Positions 43,601 to 53,190 are shown, numbered from the stretch's first letter. The stretch is DNA of 64,000 bases from Girardinichthys multiradiatus (GCF_021462225.1 NC_061815.1:49908373-49972372), one strand, 5' to 3'. Numbers and translations: made by a program. The notes: generated by a model not told the origin, from the letters alone.

Positions 43601-45770
43601 CCATGCTTCACTCTGGGCATGCAACAGTCTAGGTGGTGCGCTTCTTTGGGGCTTCTCCACACCGTAACTCTCCTGGATGTGGGGAAAACAGTAAAGGTGG
43701 ACTCATCAGAGAACAATACATGTTTCATATTGTCCACAGCCCAAGATTTGCGCTCCTTGCACCATTGAAACCGACGTTTGGCATTGGCATGAGTGACCAA
43801 AGGTTTGGCTATAGCAGCCCGACCGTGTATATTGACCCTGTGGAGCTCCTGATGGACAGTTCTGGTGGAAACAGGAGAGTTGAGGTGCACATTTAATTCT
43901 GCCGTGATTTGGGCAGCCGTGGTTTTATGTTTTTTGGATACAATCCGGGTTAGCACCTGAACATCCCTTTCAGACAGGTTCCTCTTGTGTCCACAGTTAA
44001 TCCTGTTGGATGTGGTTCGTCCTTCTTGGTGGTATGCTGACATTACCCTGGATACCGTGGCTCTTGATACATCACAAAGACTTGCTGTCTTGGTCACAGA
44101 TGCGCCAGCAAGACGTGCACCAACAATTTGTCCTCTTTTGAACTCTGTTATGTCACCCATAATGTTGTGTGCATTTCAATATTTTGAGCAAAACTGTGCT
44201 CTTACCCTGCTAATTGAACCTTCACACTCTGCTCTTACTGGTGCAATGTGCAATCAATGAAGACTGGCTACCAGGCTGGTCCAATTTAGCCATGAAACCT
44301 CCCACACTAAAATGACAGGTGTTTCAGTTTCATTGTCAACCCCTGTATATATATATATATATAGAAAAAAATCTTTTCTACGACTTTTGTTTCATCTGAA
44401 TACCGAACCTTTCTTCTACAGGACCTTGAGTTCTCCGTGTGGCATTTTATAATTTCAGAGGAGCTTAAAACTGGCCTGGACAGTGACACTGGTGCTTCAG
44501 TAGTTTCTGGTTAAAGTTAGATCTGTATTTTAGTGGTTCCCGGGTTGTTCCTGCAAATCCCCTTTTTCCTCCATCTGAGGAGGACAGTTTGGGTCTTCCA
44601 GATGTTGGAAAATTGGTGACAAGTATAAATGAGCTGCGCTGCGCGTCTGTACGAATCCTTTGTTGTTACAGAGAGAAACTACCGACTGCATTCAGTCAGG
44701 ATCACTAACAAAAAGTCAAAGCAACTGTAACTTCTTAAAGTATGATTTTGATTAGACGTGGATTAGAAAAACAATTCCTCAGTAAATTTAAATTTGCTCA
44801 TCCACTTTTTTTTGTAAATATAGAACTTATATGATCATTTAAATAAATAAAATAAAAACCCACAAATAAACAACATCCCCGCCATTAAGAAGTGTTGTGA
44901 TCAAATTTGAATGTGTAGGTCTACTAATTTAAATAACTATAAATAATTCTTATTAATCGTGTGAAGTATTAACCTTGGATTTGTCTGCTGTTTTATTAAG
45001 GCACCATCTCCCACAGATCGTACAACCAGAACCCAGGAACCAGCCACTGTGCACACTCAGCTATTGTCAGGTGACCTGCTTCATTTCCTATATGCACAAT
45101 AATGACATCAAATAAGGCAAATTAAACCTTTAGTGAAATTCTATTTAAAATATAAAGTATTTATCCTGGTTCTGATTCATTTAAACAGGGTTCTCCATTT
45201 ATCCCACATATTTTGACAATGTGAAATAAAAATGCAGATTTCAGTGACTTTAAGAAACAGACACATTAAGGCCTTTTTTACTATTAATTATTAAGTATTT
45301 TATGACTATTATTAGTTTCTGTACTAAACATTATAAGACATTTTAGCAGCTAAAATGAAGTTTTCCATCCAGTTTTGTTTGCGGGTGTACAAATATATTT
45401 TGTTGTGTTTTTCCCAGGTGAAAATGGGTTCAGATTTAACAAAAATTAACCTCTCTTTTGTTTATGCCTGGTATTGTTTTTCACTAAATAAAACAAACAG
45501 AACTTACTGGGAAAAGCATAACTGGTCCCACACATCCTGTATCTGAAAGCCATTCTTTATGTGCCCGTTAAAATGTCAGGAGGAGGAATCTGTGTTGCTC
45601 TCTGTTATAAATTCAGAATAACAGGATTTCTGTCATTTTCCAGCCGTTTCCCTGCAACACCTTCAACTCCAAAGTCACACAGTCAGAGTTCAGTGTGGAA
45701 ATCCCCCATCTTCAAACCTCCATCCTCCTTCAGACACTCTATGTCCTCTCTGGGGTTCCCTCCTTCATAA
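31669..45770 (+). CDS. rnf212: RNF212, meiotic RING-finger SUMO/ubiquitin ligase, 12 coding exons
   Basis: Exons: 31669-31777, 34958-35019, 35146-35220, 35403-35459, 37095-37153, 37237-37296, 38030-38094, 38739-38799, 40487-40529, 40652-40706, 45001-45070 and 45644-45770. All introns are GT-AG, phases agree, and the product is 280 aa. The N-terminal RING (7-45) uses C7, C10, C25, H27, C30, C33, C42 and C45. A coiled coil follows (about 83-140: FQTRHQKRLLNYYKQR, then LEELLVKMKQEMQQMAK, then LNEQSAYISKLENV). The tail is Ser/Pro-rich, with the conserved GPRLSVMKPPQEGIMGTISHR block and an end in SPIFKPP. RNF212 stabilises recombination factors on the synaptonemal complex and promotes crossovers. 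Several exons are only 43-75 nt and were found by phase and homology. Introns 1, 4, 8 and 10 carry transposons. Confidence 0.93.
31830..32647 (+). mobile_element. decayed Tc1-like remnant in rnf212 intron 1
   Basis: The left end has GTCAGAAGTTTACATCCACC, like the arms of Sleeping-Beauty-type Tc1 elements. Degraded plus-strand transposase text follows: GGTCAGACAAAATGAAGCTG (WSDxxKLF-like) at 32286, then a GGTGGAAGCATCACG block near 32393. Multiple frameshifts. The next Tc1-like element begins immediately at its right edge. Confidence 0.6.
32648..34254 (-). mobile_element. Tc1-like transposon with about 205-bp terminal inverted repeats, in rnf212 intron 1
   Basis: The left end CAGGTCCTTCTCAAAATATT at 32648 and the right end in inverted form (AATATTTTGAGAAGGACCTG, ending 34254) are both bordered by TA (32646-32647 and 34255-34256). 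The arms match almost perfectly over about 205 bp, to ATGCTAATTTTGTGAGA near 34050. A transposase of two overlapping frames lies on the minus strand. High arm identity suggests a recent insertion. It lies antisense to rnf212. Confidence 0.95.
32925..33883 (-). pseudogene. Tc1-like DD34E transposase split by one frameshift
   Basis: The upstream frame (33883 to about 33490) carries the helix-turn-helix N-terminus (RNKEISERTGCSQSAVSRHL, RRGDRTLRKIVEKGRF). It then loses frame within a run of six T (coding sense) at the KVLF block just before the first catalytic Asp. The other frame picks up at LDESKFC (about 33490) and runs to the normal C-terminus, IEAVISAKGFLTKY (32925). It contains the second catalytic Asp in FQHDLAPAH and the Glu in [11 protein letters not shown], 34 residues apart. 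All three acidic residues are present, so one indel in a homopolymer is the only clear lesion. The true start is probably near 33925 rather than the first ATG of the open frame. Confidence 0.92.
34255..34957. other. remainder of rnf212 intron 1, nothing assigned
   Basis: AT-rich intronic sequence with no recognised element. Confidence 0.5.
35495..36895 (-). mobile_element. Tc1-like element (family T1) in rnf212 intron 4, with a nested LINE piece
   Basis: The left arm (GTGCTTTGTAAAGGTTTTCATG) is followed by inner arm text 'aaatctgaaaagtgtggtg'. Minus-strand transposase text follows, in antisense: a TCTGGACTTTGACTAGGCCA block (SPDLNP region) at 35780, a GGACCTCCATGTCTTGGTAGG block (GRPR region) at 35990. 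From 36240 to 36690 a LINE 3' unit interrupts. The right arm resumes (TACACTCCACACTTTTCAG) and ends near 36895 (AAAAGTTCAAATAGTATTAAT). The reading frame is destroyed. Confidence 0.75.
36240..36690 (-). repeat. LINE 3'-region copy nested in a Tc1 element
   Basis: Reverse-complement copy of the unit at 6471-7385, lacking its tail: it starts at the GATGAGCATGTAGAGACAG block and runs to the CATCGTC segment near 36690. It sits between the two parts of the T1 element and is thus younger than it. Confidence 0.65.
37297..38029. other. rnf212 intron 6, nothing assigned
   Basis: AT-rich, no recognised repeat or exon. Confidence 0.5.
38370..38615 (+). mobile_element. short Tc1-like (family T1) end fragment in rnf212 intron 7
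   Basis: The right-arm phrases CATTTTCCTTCCACTTCCTA, AATGTCCCAATAAAACAAA and GGTTCAAAGGGGTATGAATA occur in T1 order. Only this end and some degraded text before it remain. Confidence 0.6.
39026..39931. mobile_element. Harbinger-like non-autonomous element in rnf212 intron 8
   Basis: Left end GGACCTGTATTCACAAA at 39026; the inverted right end, read on the minus strand, is GGGCCCGTATTTACAAA (from 39931). A three-base flank (TCA left, TTA right) fits the TNA target of PIF/Harbinger elements. No transposase frame is present. A short repeat at about 39395-39600 lies inside. Confidence 0.6.
39395..39600 (+). repeat. interspersed repeat inside the Harbinger-like element
   Basis: Contains 'taactttatcatccccctgg' and 'ggaaattaaat', a diverged version of an abundant teleost repeat (GACTTTATTGATCCCC type). 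Boundaries are approximate. Confidence 0.5.
39955..40036 (-). repeat. SINE head fragment
   Basis: On the minus strand it reads GGTGTAGTTGTTAGCACTG, then TTGCCTTGCAGCATGAAGG and a B-box-like GGATTCCAATCC. It is the tRNA-derived head of the SINE seen at 24944-25276; the body is missing. Confidence 0.6.
40930..41075 (-). repeat. tRNA-derived SINE head, second family
   Basis: On the minus strand it has an A-box-like TGGCGCAGCGGTAGAGCGC and a B-box-like GGTTCGAGTCCC, followed by a short body (CCGGCAACCTGCTCAGAATG, CCCCACTTCCTGTCAG). The spacer between the boxes is too long, and the stems do not pair well enough, for a real tRNA. It differs from the other SINE here. Confidence 0.65.
41090..41850 (+). 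mobile_element. decayed Tc1-like remnant in rnf212 intron 10
   Basis: Plus-strand transposase text in broken frames: a GTCAGTGATAGTTTGGGGTG block (SVMVWG-like), ACATCTACCAGGACATCTTAG, then CTGGCCTGACCCAAACGCCATGGAGAACC (equivalent to SPDxNPMENL), then AACCAACAATTCAGAC..CTGGAGGCC (equivalent to DLEA). It belongs to the same family as the remnant at 56940-57640, with which it shares long matching phrases at the C-terminus. Confidence 0.7.
41851..42480. other. rnf212 intron 10, nothing assigned
   Basis: No recognised element or exon between the two Tc1 remnants. Confidence 0.5.
42500..43065 (+). mobile_element. decayed Tc1-like remnant in rnf212 intron 10
   Basis: The left arm has 'gttttcacacctcttcagt'. 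Next come the GGTGGTGGCAGCATCATGCTG block (GGGSIMLW), a CGGTCGGAAATCCTATTGAAC block (the NPIE catalytic Glu region) and AATCAGCTGTTTACAGATG. The right arm is GTGGGTGTGAATACTTTTATACC. It is internally deleted and sits next to the DD36E element. Confidence 0.7.
43077..44345 (-). mobile_element. DD36E Tc1/mariner transposon, almost intact, in rnf212 intron 10
   Basis: Left end CAGGGGTTGGACAATGAAAC at 43077; inverted right end ending CCCCTG at 44345. The arms are about 30 bp and differ by one base deletion (TTGGAC against TTGAC). Both flanks are runs of TA, so it landed in a TA microsatellite. Size is 1269 bp. The single transposase lies on the minus strand, antisense to rnf212. Confidence 0.95.
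43174..44160 (-). CDS. DD36E transposase with a late premature stop
   Basis: Open frame of 328 codons. The paired helix-turn-helix DNA-binding region covers about 1-110 (FKRGQIVGARLAGASVTKTA, then LSERDVQVL). The catalytic triad is complete: D152 in FSDEST, D243 in QDDNAP and E280 in NIIEPLW. The second Asp and the Glu are separated by 36 residues, not the 34 of classical Tc1, which places it with the DD36E (Incomer-type) lineage of Tc1/mariner as I know it. The frame stops at LYMSFPR/TGA; the following 15 codons still read IDAVLAAKGGPTPY-stop, so the stop replaced a codon, most simply CGA to TGA. The lesion removes only the C-terminal tip. It cuts and reinserts its own DNA in the nucleus if active. 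Confidence 0.93.
   Translation of the reverse strand: MGDITEFKRGQIVGARLAGASVTKTASLCDVSRATVSRVMSAYHQEGRTTSNRINCGHKRNLSERDVQVLTRIVSKKHKTTAAQITAELNVHLNSPVSTRTVHQELHRVNIHGRAAIAKPLVTHANAKRRFQWCKERKSWAVDNMKHVLFSDESTFTVFPTSRRVTVWRSPKEAHHLDCCMPRVKHGGGSVMVWAAISWHSLGPILVLDGCVTAKDYRTILEDHVHPMVQTLYPEGGAVYQDDNAPIHTARLVKDWFDEHESEVEHLPWPAQSPDLNIIEPLWGVLEERVRKRFPPPVSRSDLATILQEEWLKIPLTTVQDLYMSFPR
44346..45000. other. end of rnf212 intron 10: TA microsatellite, then nothing assigned
   Basis: Short (TA)n at 44346-44362 bordering the transposon, then unremarkable intronic sequence. Confidence 0.5.
45071..45643. other. rnf212 intron 11, nothing assigned
   Basis: AT-rich sequence with no recognised repeat. An open frame at 45355-45546 has no support. 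Confidence 0.5.
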
Positions 45771-45900
45771 AAATGTCTGGCTTGCATTTTGGTTCAAACC
45801 ACCCTTGTTGCATATATAAGTGTGAAATGTGGGCAGCTTACATGTTTTAGTTTGTTAAAGACTAAACATCAGTAGCCATGTTCTGTCAAACTGCAGATAA

Positions 45901-45906
45901 AATAAA
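45901..45906 (+). terminator. rnf212: rnf212 poly(A) signal candidate
   Basis: The first AATAAA after the rnf212 stop codon, 131 bp downstream, giving a short 3' UTR. Confidence 0.55.
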
Positions 45907-47195
45907 CTGATAAAAAGGAGTTGAGCCTCTTTTTCTGTGTAAAATGGGAAGATCATATCTTTGTCTCTGCTTTTGCTGCTATTAAACAGCTATCAGAAAG
46001 TAAACATGCATTATTTCATGTTCAGGGGTCTAAACTTAGTGTCAGTACTCCAGTGGAGAACCTAGGCTTCCAGGCTTTAAAGACCATATGTCAGATTATT
46101 TTTTACAATGTTGTGAATTGTGTTTAGCCTTGTTACACAGTTATATTCATTTTCATGACCAAATTAGAGAAATATGTAAAACGGCATGAATGAAAGCGAG
46201 CACAAGACAGCAGGGAACGTGACTGGAAGTTGCAAAAGAGTGATGGCGTTTGAAATCGCCAAACTCAAGCATCAATTAGAAAAAAGTAGTCATAGTAAAA
46301 TGTCTAGCTCCAATCTGAATTCACAAAATAAAAATGGCAACTTATCCAGTGAGGAGGAAGTCGGGGGAAATTATTGTCTGAGAGCAGAGACCTAACGGGC
46401 CGGCACCCTTCCCAGCGATTTAAAAGCCCTCTCTCTCTGTGACTCACCACAGGTGAGAATGACCAAACTGAAAACACTGAAATTCTGGCAGCATTTCGGT
46501 AGATGCTGTTTCTGCTCCAGTTCAGACCAGCATATGAACTCTTGATGTGAACAAGCGTTCGTACTCCCATTCCCCCAACAACTGTGTCACCAGAATACAT
46601 ATCACTTCCTGTTTTGCTTGTGAGGGTTTAATTGCACTATAGTAATGTAATCACCAAAATGCAGCTCAGGGATAACATCTGTCCCACCACTTGAACGCCA
46701 TCTGTCCATCTACAGTTAAGTTTCCCTCAACAACATGTTATTTTGAGTCTACCAACTTCCTTTAAGCTAATCAGACTGCAAATGCAGTCAAACACTCTCC
46801 TTCATTTGGCTCAGACACAAAAAAGAAAATGATTCAAACTTTGTTAATTATCGCAGTTAAACACGCAGGAGAACCTTTGAGAAAGAACGTTTTTGATTCA
46901 ACATGCAAGAACGGACATCAGCACACATTTTCTGCTGACAAAGGACATTTAAAGCATTTTCTATTCTGATTAACTTTATGTCCAAAGCACCCACAGTTCT
47001 GGCTGCTGACTCTGCTTGTGCCGTCTGTCTCATAGATGCAGGTCTATTTATGCAAGCCCGATTCAAGTCTCTTAATGACTGGAATAAACATTTTCCCATG
47101 CGAAACATCAAGGTCACCTCTAAGTCTGCATTGCTGCAGGTTAGGAATCCAAACCTGTGCTGTGCTTTCACTCTTCATTACAAGAGATAAAAACT
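45907..47195. other. intergenic, nothing assigned
   Basis: Open frames at 46186-46395, 46304-46600 and 46857-47190 lack domains, splice context and gene-like codon bias. Confidence 0.45.
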
Positions 47196-47325
47196 GATTC
47201 CAAGACTAGAGTCTCAGACCACGAGTCCACTCAAGTATAAGTCGAGTTGGAACCCTTTTATTTTTGCGATTTAAGCTCAACTCAAGTCGGAGTCTCAAGC
47301 TAGAGTCTCCATCTCTGATCTGTGC
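47196..47325. repeat. short repeat rich in GAGTC/AAGTC words
   Basis: Repeated 'gagtctcagaccacgagtcc', 'actcaagtataagtcgagtt' and 'actcaagtcggagtctcaag' phrases in both orientations. This pattern is known from a common teleost interspersed repeat whose class I do not know. Confidence 0.5.
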
Positions 47326-49390
47326 TAATCATGGCATGAACTTGTTCTTTTTCCTCAGCTTTGGGTTCTTGCCTCCCTTCAATGCAAGATTCCAAATGTT
47401 CCATAATCATAGAGCACAGTTTCCAGTGGAGAGACTGGTTTTGGTGGGTGACCCTAAAAGCTCTTTCTGTTTCAGAAAAGTACATGACTTATTGAAAAAC
47501 AGTGAAGAGGACAGGTTGTGGATTATTTGTGTTTCATACTTATGATGTTGGGGTTTGCTGGCTCTAGAATATTATAATTGGTCTTTAATCCTTATAACCT
47601 TTAGCCAAAGGTCCATTCTGAAATGGAGCTTCCTGTGTTGCAGTCGGCACCTGTCTCATCTACAAAGGTGAACTGGAATTAGGTGGTGAACAAAAGCAGA
47701 CCGGCTTATACGTGATTACAGGTAAAAGGTTGGGTGAAAGATGCTGAAATAACATTCCCAAGTCCTGTTTGATGGAATCCAGCTGAGTCCCCCGGCCAGA
47801 GTCCTGGGCTGCCGGATGCAGTTCTGGTAACATGACTTGTTATTTCACCCTCAAATCTGTTACAAAACAGCTGCAAGTGAAGACAAAGAGAAGTGTATCC
47901 ACACAGAAACCGGATATCACCTGAAATCATTGCGGCACAGAAAAGCTCATGCGATGAGGCGGGTGGTGAGGACATCTGATGTGTTCAGACAGGCTGGTTC
48001 CTTCTTAGCCGACCGCTAGTTTTAGCTCTATTGTCCCTGGTTGTCAGGGTGTTGAATAATGTCTATTGAAGGGGGCTCAGGTGTGACTGTGTGTGTGTTC
48101 TGGGCCTGTGCATGCAACCTTTGGGCTTTTACTCGAGTGTGTACGTGATGTTTCTCCACAGAATTGGTAGAGCTGATCCTCTTCTGTGCTGCAGTGAGAT
48201 TTCAAGTTGCTTCCTGGTTTTTAAGGTCCACCTAGAGAGAAATGGCTCCCCGGGGCTGTCATAGTGTCATACGTTGAGTGGAGACGATTAAATCTGCGTA
48301 ATCTTTTCCTTATGAACAAACAGGCTTACAGTTGAGGATCTGTTTGGTTGTTCCTCACACAACGGTAATAAGGAAAAAGGGTTTTTTGCTTCTCTAAGTT
48401 CTAATTGCAATTCTGCGAACAAAGATTTTCCATTTTACAATTTTTTTCGCACCTTGCTTTCTGTAACGTTTTCTTCTGCACCTACTCATCTGCACACAGT
48501 TGTGCACAGCTCCAGGCTGTACAAATGAGCTCAGCCACTTCAGAGAGCTAAAAAAAACTATTCTGATGTCAGTAGTAATTGTTCAGCGGCGTGTTCCCAC
48601 AGATTGTCCTCTCTCATTCGCTCTCTCAACCTCTACGACTCCATCACAGGTTGAGCATGTGTGTGAGAGGAGAAAGAAGCTTCCCTCTTAATCTGATCCA
48701 GACTTCACACTTTGTCACTCAGTATTTCAGTCTTGTACCTTTGGTGCTGTGAGTGTAATCCCCTTTAGGCAAGACATGACATGAACTAAATGATTTCACA
48801 CTGGAGTTATTTGTCTTTTTGAGGTGAACAGAGTTCCTGCTGAAGCCTACAGGCCATGTGTGATCTTCATCACTTATGATGTTTAACATTCAGCTTAAAA
48901 ATAAAAGTGATGATGATGTTTAAACTGCAGTCCAGAGAGATCAGAAGGAAAGATTAATTTCATAATGTGGGTGCTCTGACACCCTGAAGCCAAACCATTA
49001 TAATAATGTGAGGTTTATAGACATATTGGAATACAGCTTGTATTTCTGTCATTGGCTCTTGCCCTGTTCTGGCCACAGGAACAAGAAACGGATCAGACCT
49101 CAGGGACACAGCAACAACTGGATGCATTAAAAGGTTTGATGGCTGAATAATGCAAACCATCTATGCCAGCTTTAAAATGTCATAAATGTTGATTTTATCT
49201 GTGTAAACTGAGTTTACCATTAAATATATTTTCTACACAACTTTTACCATAATTTTACACAGTGGTAAGACAGTTTTCAATAATAGATACTGTTGTTTTT
49301 CTAAAATGGAGTCCCTCATTGAGCGTCAATTATGTAGCAAAACTGGACTAGAAAGAAAACTGAAAGTTACAGATGTCTCAGTAAAAATGG
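47326..49390. other. intergenic, nothing assigned
   Basis: No exon or transposon supported. Short open frames at 47264-47545, 47706-48019 and 48500-48691 appear random. Confidence 0.45.
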
Positions 49391-49396
49391 ACATTT

Positions 49397-49555
49397 AGAA
49401 TCAGAATCAGCTTTATTGCCAAGTTCGTACATACAAACAATTAGTGGACAGATATGTTAATATGTCCTCAGTGCGTCCAGGACAGATGTAGATGAGATTT
49501 ACCTGTTGCTGAACAGAACCTGCAGCTGCAGCAGACACACTAGTGGATGTGTTCA
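49397..49555 (+). repeat. interspersed repeat ('AATCAGAATCAGCTTTATT' family)
   Basis: Begins AGAATCAGAATCAGCTTTATTGCC at about 49397 and shares its first 40 or so bases with the copy at 54956-55090. Class unknown; abundant in teleosts. Right boundary approximate. Confidence 0.6.
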
Positions 49556-49739
49556 ACATTAATTATTTAGTTGTGATTATAGATTTATAAAATAAAGAAG
49601 GTTGCAACACATTTATAAAGTTTCACAGCATCTACAGAAGCATTATTAGGCAACGTTGCTTTATTTAATGAAGCTATTGTAAGAAAATCAGACCTTCTCC
49701 ATCCAAAAAACAACCTGAGAAAGAATGAGATTTCCCTAA

Positions 49740-50320
49740 AAAATGGTCATGTTTTCATTTTAGAGGACCCAGATGCAGGCTGAATTAGAGGCAGAGAGGT
49801 CCACACATCTTTGACTGATAAAATAAACAGGACTTGCATTAATGTCATAAAGAGAGCAGGACAAGGGACCGGCATGGATAAAACAGCCAAGGAAATGGAG
49901 CAACATCAGAAGAATCCAGCCGGGAACAATGAGAACCAGAGAGCTTAAATACTGAGGCAGAGCTGGAGAAATGACCAGTAAACTAGAAGAGCCAATCAGG
50001 TGAAACGAAGAGCTGCTGTGGCAGAAGAAAGGCTGAGGGAGAGAGACTAATTAACACAGATAGAGCTGAACAGAGATCCATGAAACCCAGAGGAAACATC
50101 TACCAGATATCTAACAGAAAATAACTCAAAGTATGAAGAACACAAGAAAAAACTAGGAAGCTAAATACACAGAATGGACTAATATGGAAACAACTACTAA
50201 CAATAATAAACAGAAATGAACTGACTAAAAACATAACAAGGAAATAGAATACAAACACAAGAGAAAATGTAAAACCCAAACACCTCAGGATCTTAACCAC
50301 ATTTAGAGCATCTCTATTCT
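49740..50320 (-). repeat. interspersed repeat, longer copy of the 2048-2255 family
   Basis: On the minus strand it begins GATCCTGAGGTGTTTGGGTTTT near 50290 and runs leftward through A/C-rich text (in plus sense: AACTGACTAAAAACATAACA, AATTAACACAGATAGAGCTG) to CCCAGATGCAGGCTG near 49770. No coding capacity seen. Confidence 0.5.
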
Positions 50321-50439
50321 TCACCAGGAATAAACACACAGTCCAATCATTTAATCTGCCAAATGTTTCTGAAATAATGTTTTAAATGGGGGGAAAAAAT
50401 TATGTTCTTTACTATTTCATTCAAAGCTTTGTTATCCTG

Positions 50440-51180
50440 TGAACAATAAGAAATATAACAAAATGAATATTTTGTTATATTTAAGATAATATGAGAAAGG
50501 CTCAAAAGCTTCATTTTGAGCTTTTTTTTAATCCTTTCCAGTCATTTCAAACTAGGATACATTGTTCCCAGTTTTTCCACTTGCAGAATTTTTAAAAGGA
50601 GCAAATAAAAGAAAGTTACTCTACCAGAGGCACATCCTGTTCACACCTAACAAGTCGACAAGTTAAAGTGATGCAACGTTTGACTAGTTGGGCAGCCGTG
50701 TGTAAATGAATGTGAGTGCAACTGCAGCTGTTCTGTGAAGGCCTCAGAGGGTTTGTTAAAGAACATCAGAGAACAAACAACATCATCATGAAACATGGTG
50801 GTGGAAGTATCATGCTGTGGGGATGTATTTCTTCAGCAGGCACAGGGAAGCTGATCAATGTTGATGGAAAGATAGATGGAGCTAAACCCAGGATAATCCT
50901 GGAAGGAAACCTGTTAGAGGCTGCAGAAGACCTGAGGCTGGGGTGGAGGTTCACCTCCCAGCAGGACAACCACCCTGAACATCCAGCCTGAGATAAAATG
51001 TTTGGTTTAGATTAAAGGATGAAAGCTGATGCTCCCAGACCATCCATCCTACTTGAGCTTGAGCTGTTTTGCAGCAGTAAATGCAGTAAAAGGTGCTTCT
51101 ACAAATGATCACATATATGAGCTACTTTGTTTAGTAGAACTTTAAAAACATCAGGGTTTATAAATACTGTTGCAAGGCGC
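50440..51180 (+). mobile_element. Tc1-like remnant (family T1)
   Basis: An open piece at 50716-50991 encodes KHGGGSIMLWGCISSAGTGK, then a DGKIDGAKPRIILEGNLLEA block and QQDNHPEHPA with the second catalytic Asp. Before and after it the frames are broken. The LELEL-type C-terminal helix is near 51050, and the right end (AATACTGTTGCAAGGCGCTG) is near 51180. Confidence 0.75.
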
Positions 51181-51214
51181 TGCAGTAAGCGCTGCTTGCC
51201 TATATTTTATGTCC

Positions 51215-51400
51215 TCACAGCGTAGACCTACTGTACTGCTTGTGTGTCAGAGCTGCTCCGTAGTGTTTCAGCAGCAGACAGTTGAATAGCGATGGTTTGT
51301 CAGACAGAAACAGGTCAGGATTAGTGACCTGAATTCTTCTTCCATACACACTCAGACCCAGGCGGCTCTCATATGAATGCAGGCAGGTTGTTGTCTCTGT
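51215..51400 (-). other. exon-like open frame of unknown identity
   Basis: On the minus strand, codons from about 51400 to 51215 read TCLHSYESRLGLSVYGRRIQ, then VTNPDLFLSDKPSLFNCLLL, then KHYGAALTHKQYSRSTL and a TGA. Codon choice is gene-like (CTG, AGC, CAG, GTC frequent), unlike most chance frames here. Upstream on this strand a pyrimidine-poor CAGTTTACAG lies before it, so the acceptor is doubtful, and no further exon was found. I do not recognise the protein. It may be a lone exon, a retrocopy fragment or chance. Confidence 0.3.
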
Positions 51401-51454
51401 AAACTGGCCTCCTGTGACTGAGATGAGATTCTTCTTCACTTTCCTACCGTGCAC

Positions 51455-52380
51455 GGTGTTTTCCTACTCCAGACTAGACCAACCAGTCTTCTTAAATATT
51501 TTCTCTAACCAGAGTGCACACAGTTTAACTTGCAGAGCACATGCCCAGGCGGTGACTGTTTCTTCCCTTCTTTTACTCCCTTACACTCACACAGACACAA
51601 ACTTGGCAGGATGTGGAGGGAGAAAAAGGGGCCGAAAGACAACACCGAGATTAGGAGGCTTCTGTCACGGCTCTGTTGCAGACTTTAAAGGCCTTGGCTT
51701 CCTTCCCCTCAGCCAGATTTTGTTCTTTTCTCACCCTGTCGCTCCATGTCCCTCTCTTTTCAGGGGAGGAAGGTAAACATTTGGCCCTGGGCAGTGGAGA
51801 AAGGGGGAAAAGTTGGAGCGGAGGGATGGTTGGAAGAAGGATAGAAGCCGCCTGTTGCCTCTTTTTGTGTTTTTGTTTTCCTAGTTTTAATGGTGGCTTT
51901 GTGCAGTGTAGAGGATGATTAGAGAGGGAGAGGTATGCAAACAGAGCAGCATTTCAATGCCAGCCAGGTGTCTGTGTTGTTATCATCTGGACGTATGTGT
52001 GATGCATGCATGTGTGCTTTTGTGCTTGTATCTGAGTGTGCATGTTGCATAAGTACGTCATGAAACGTTGTGCAGGAGAGGGTTCATGTGCATCGGCATC
52101 TCTCAGGTTTCTGTGAGCAGATGTGTCTTTCCCAGGTGTGTGAACGTGTGTGTGTGCGTGGGTGTGTGTGAGAGCCTTTCATGGTCATTGACTCCTTTCA
52201 CCTGAGTGCTCCTTTCACATTGAAAAGGCAGTTGATGGTAAAAAGCTCTTTGGGCAGCTTCCCTTCATCACTAACCACAGCTGCTGTTGACTCAAGTGCC
52301 CAGGAATCTCCTGCATGGGTTCTCAGCCATTTAACCAGCCAACTGCAGAGCCCTCCACCCAGAAGCATAAATTAAGGCCT
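51455..52380. other. intergenic, nothing assigned; GT-rich run
   Basis: Somewhat more GC-rich than its surroundings, with a GT-rich microsatellite at about 52138-52172. No domain in the open frames at 51414-51918 and 52181-52375. Confidence 0.45.
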
Positions 52381-52384
52381 GAAG

Positions 52385-53190
52385 GTCGAAACATGTGCCG
52401 TGCTGATGGAGAAATGGTAAGTTAGAAGCACTGACAGAAGGAGGCAGAGCTGCAAAAGTTAAGAGGAAAACATCATTTGAATTCGATGACTTGAAAATGG
52501 GGATTTAAAGAGAACATCTCAAACACGCTGCTTCCTTGTGTGACATCATGGAACAAGGGTTCTACAGGGGTTCTGTGTCCCAGACATAAATGGGGTTTGG
52601 CGTGAAATTTGTGACTCAACCCCAGAACACAAGGTAAGGTCCTTGTGAAGATGCTGCTTAAGCTGGTAAAGCTGTCAATCTCCACAGTGAAACATGTCCT
52701 TTACCAACATGGGCTGAAAGGCCACTCAGAGAGGAGGAAGCAGTTACTCTGGCAGCAACATAATAAGGCAGGTTCGGACATAGTGACATTCAGAGAAAAC
52801 AGGTGAAGCTCAGTACAGGCACCCTGTTTTTAGGGTGTGCTTTAGCTACACGAGGGATTGGTGCACTTCACAAAATATATGAGGAAAGAACATTATGTTG
52901 AAATATTAAAGCATCATCTCAAGACATCAGCCAGGGAGTTGAAGCTTAGACAAAATGGGTCCTCCAAATGGAAAATGAACCTCAGCAAACCATCACATTT
53001 GTTACAGAGTGGCTGAAGGACAACAAAGTCAATGTTTTGGGCAGTGATCACAAAGCCCTGATCTTAGTCCCATGGAAAATATGTGGGAAGAGCTGAAAAG
53101 GTGAGAACCGGTGAACTAAATTACATAATTTCTGTGAGGAGTAATGGGCCACAAATCAAGGGGTATGAATACTTTTGAGAGGCACTCCAT
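52385..53190 (+). mobile_element. decayed Tc1-like remnant
   Basis: Broken plus-strand transposase text, ending in a GCCCTGATCTTAGTCCCATGG block (equivalent to PDLSPMEN) followed by GTGGGAAGAGCTGAAAAGG (WEELK-like). The right arm is GGGGTATGAATACTTTTGAG near 53160. The left arm is unclear. Confidence 0.65.
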
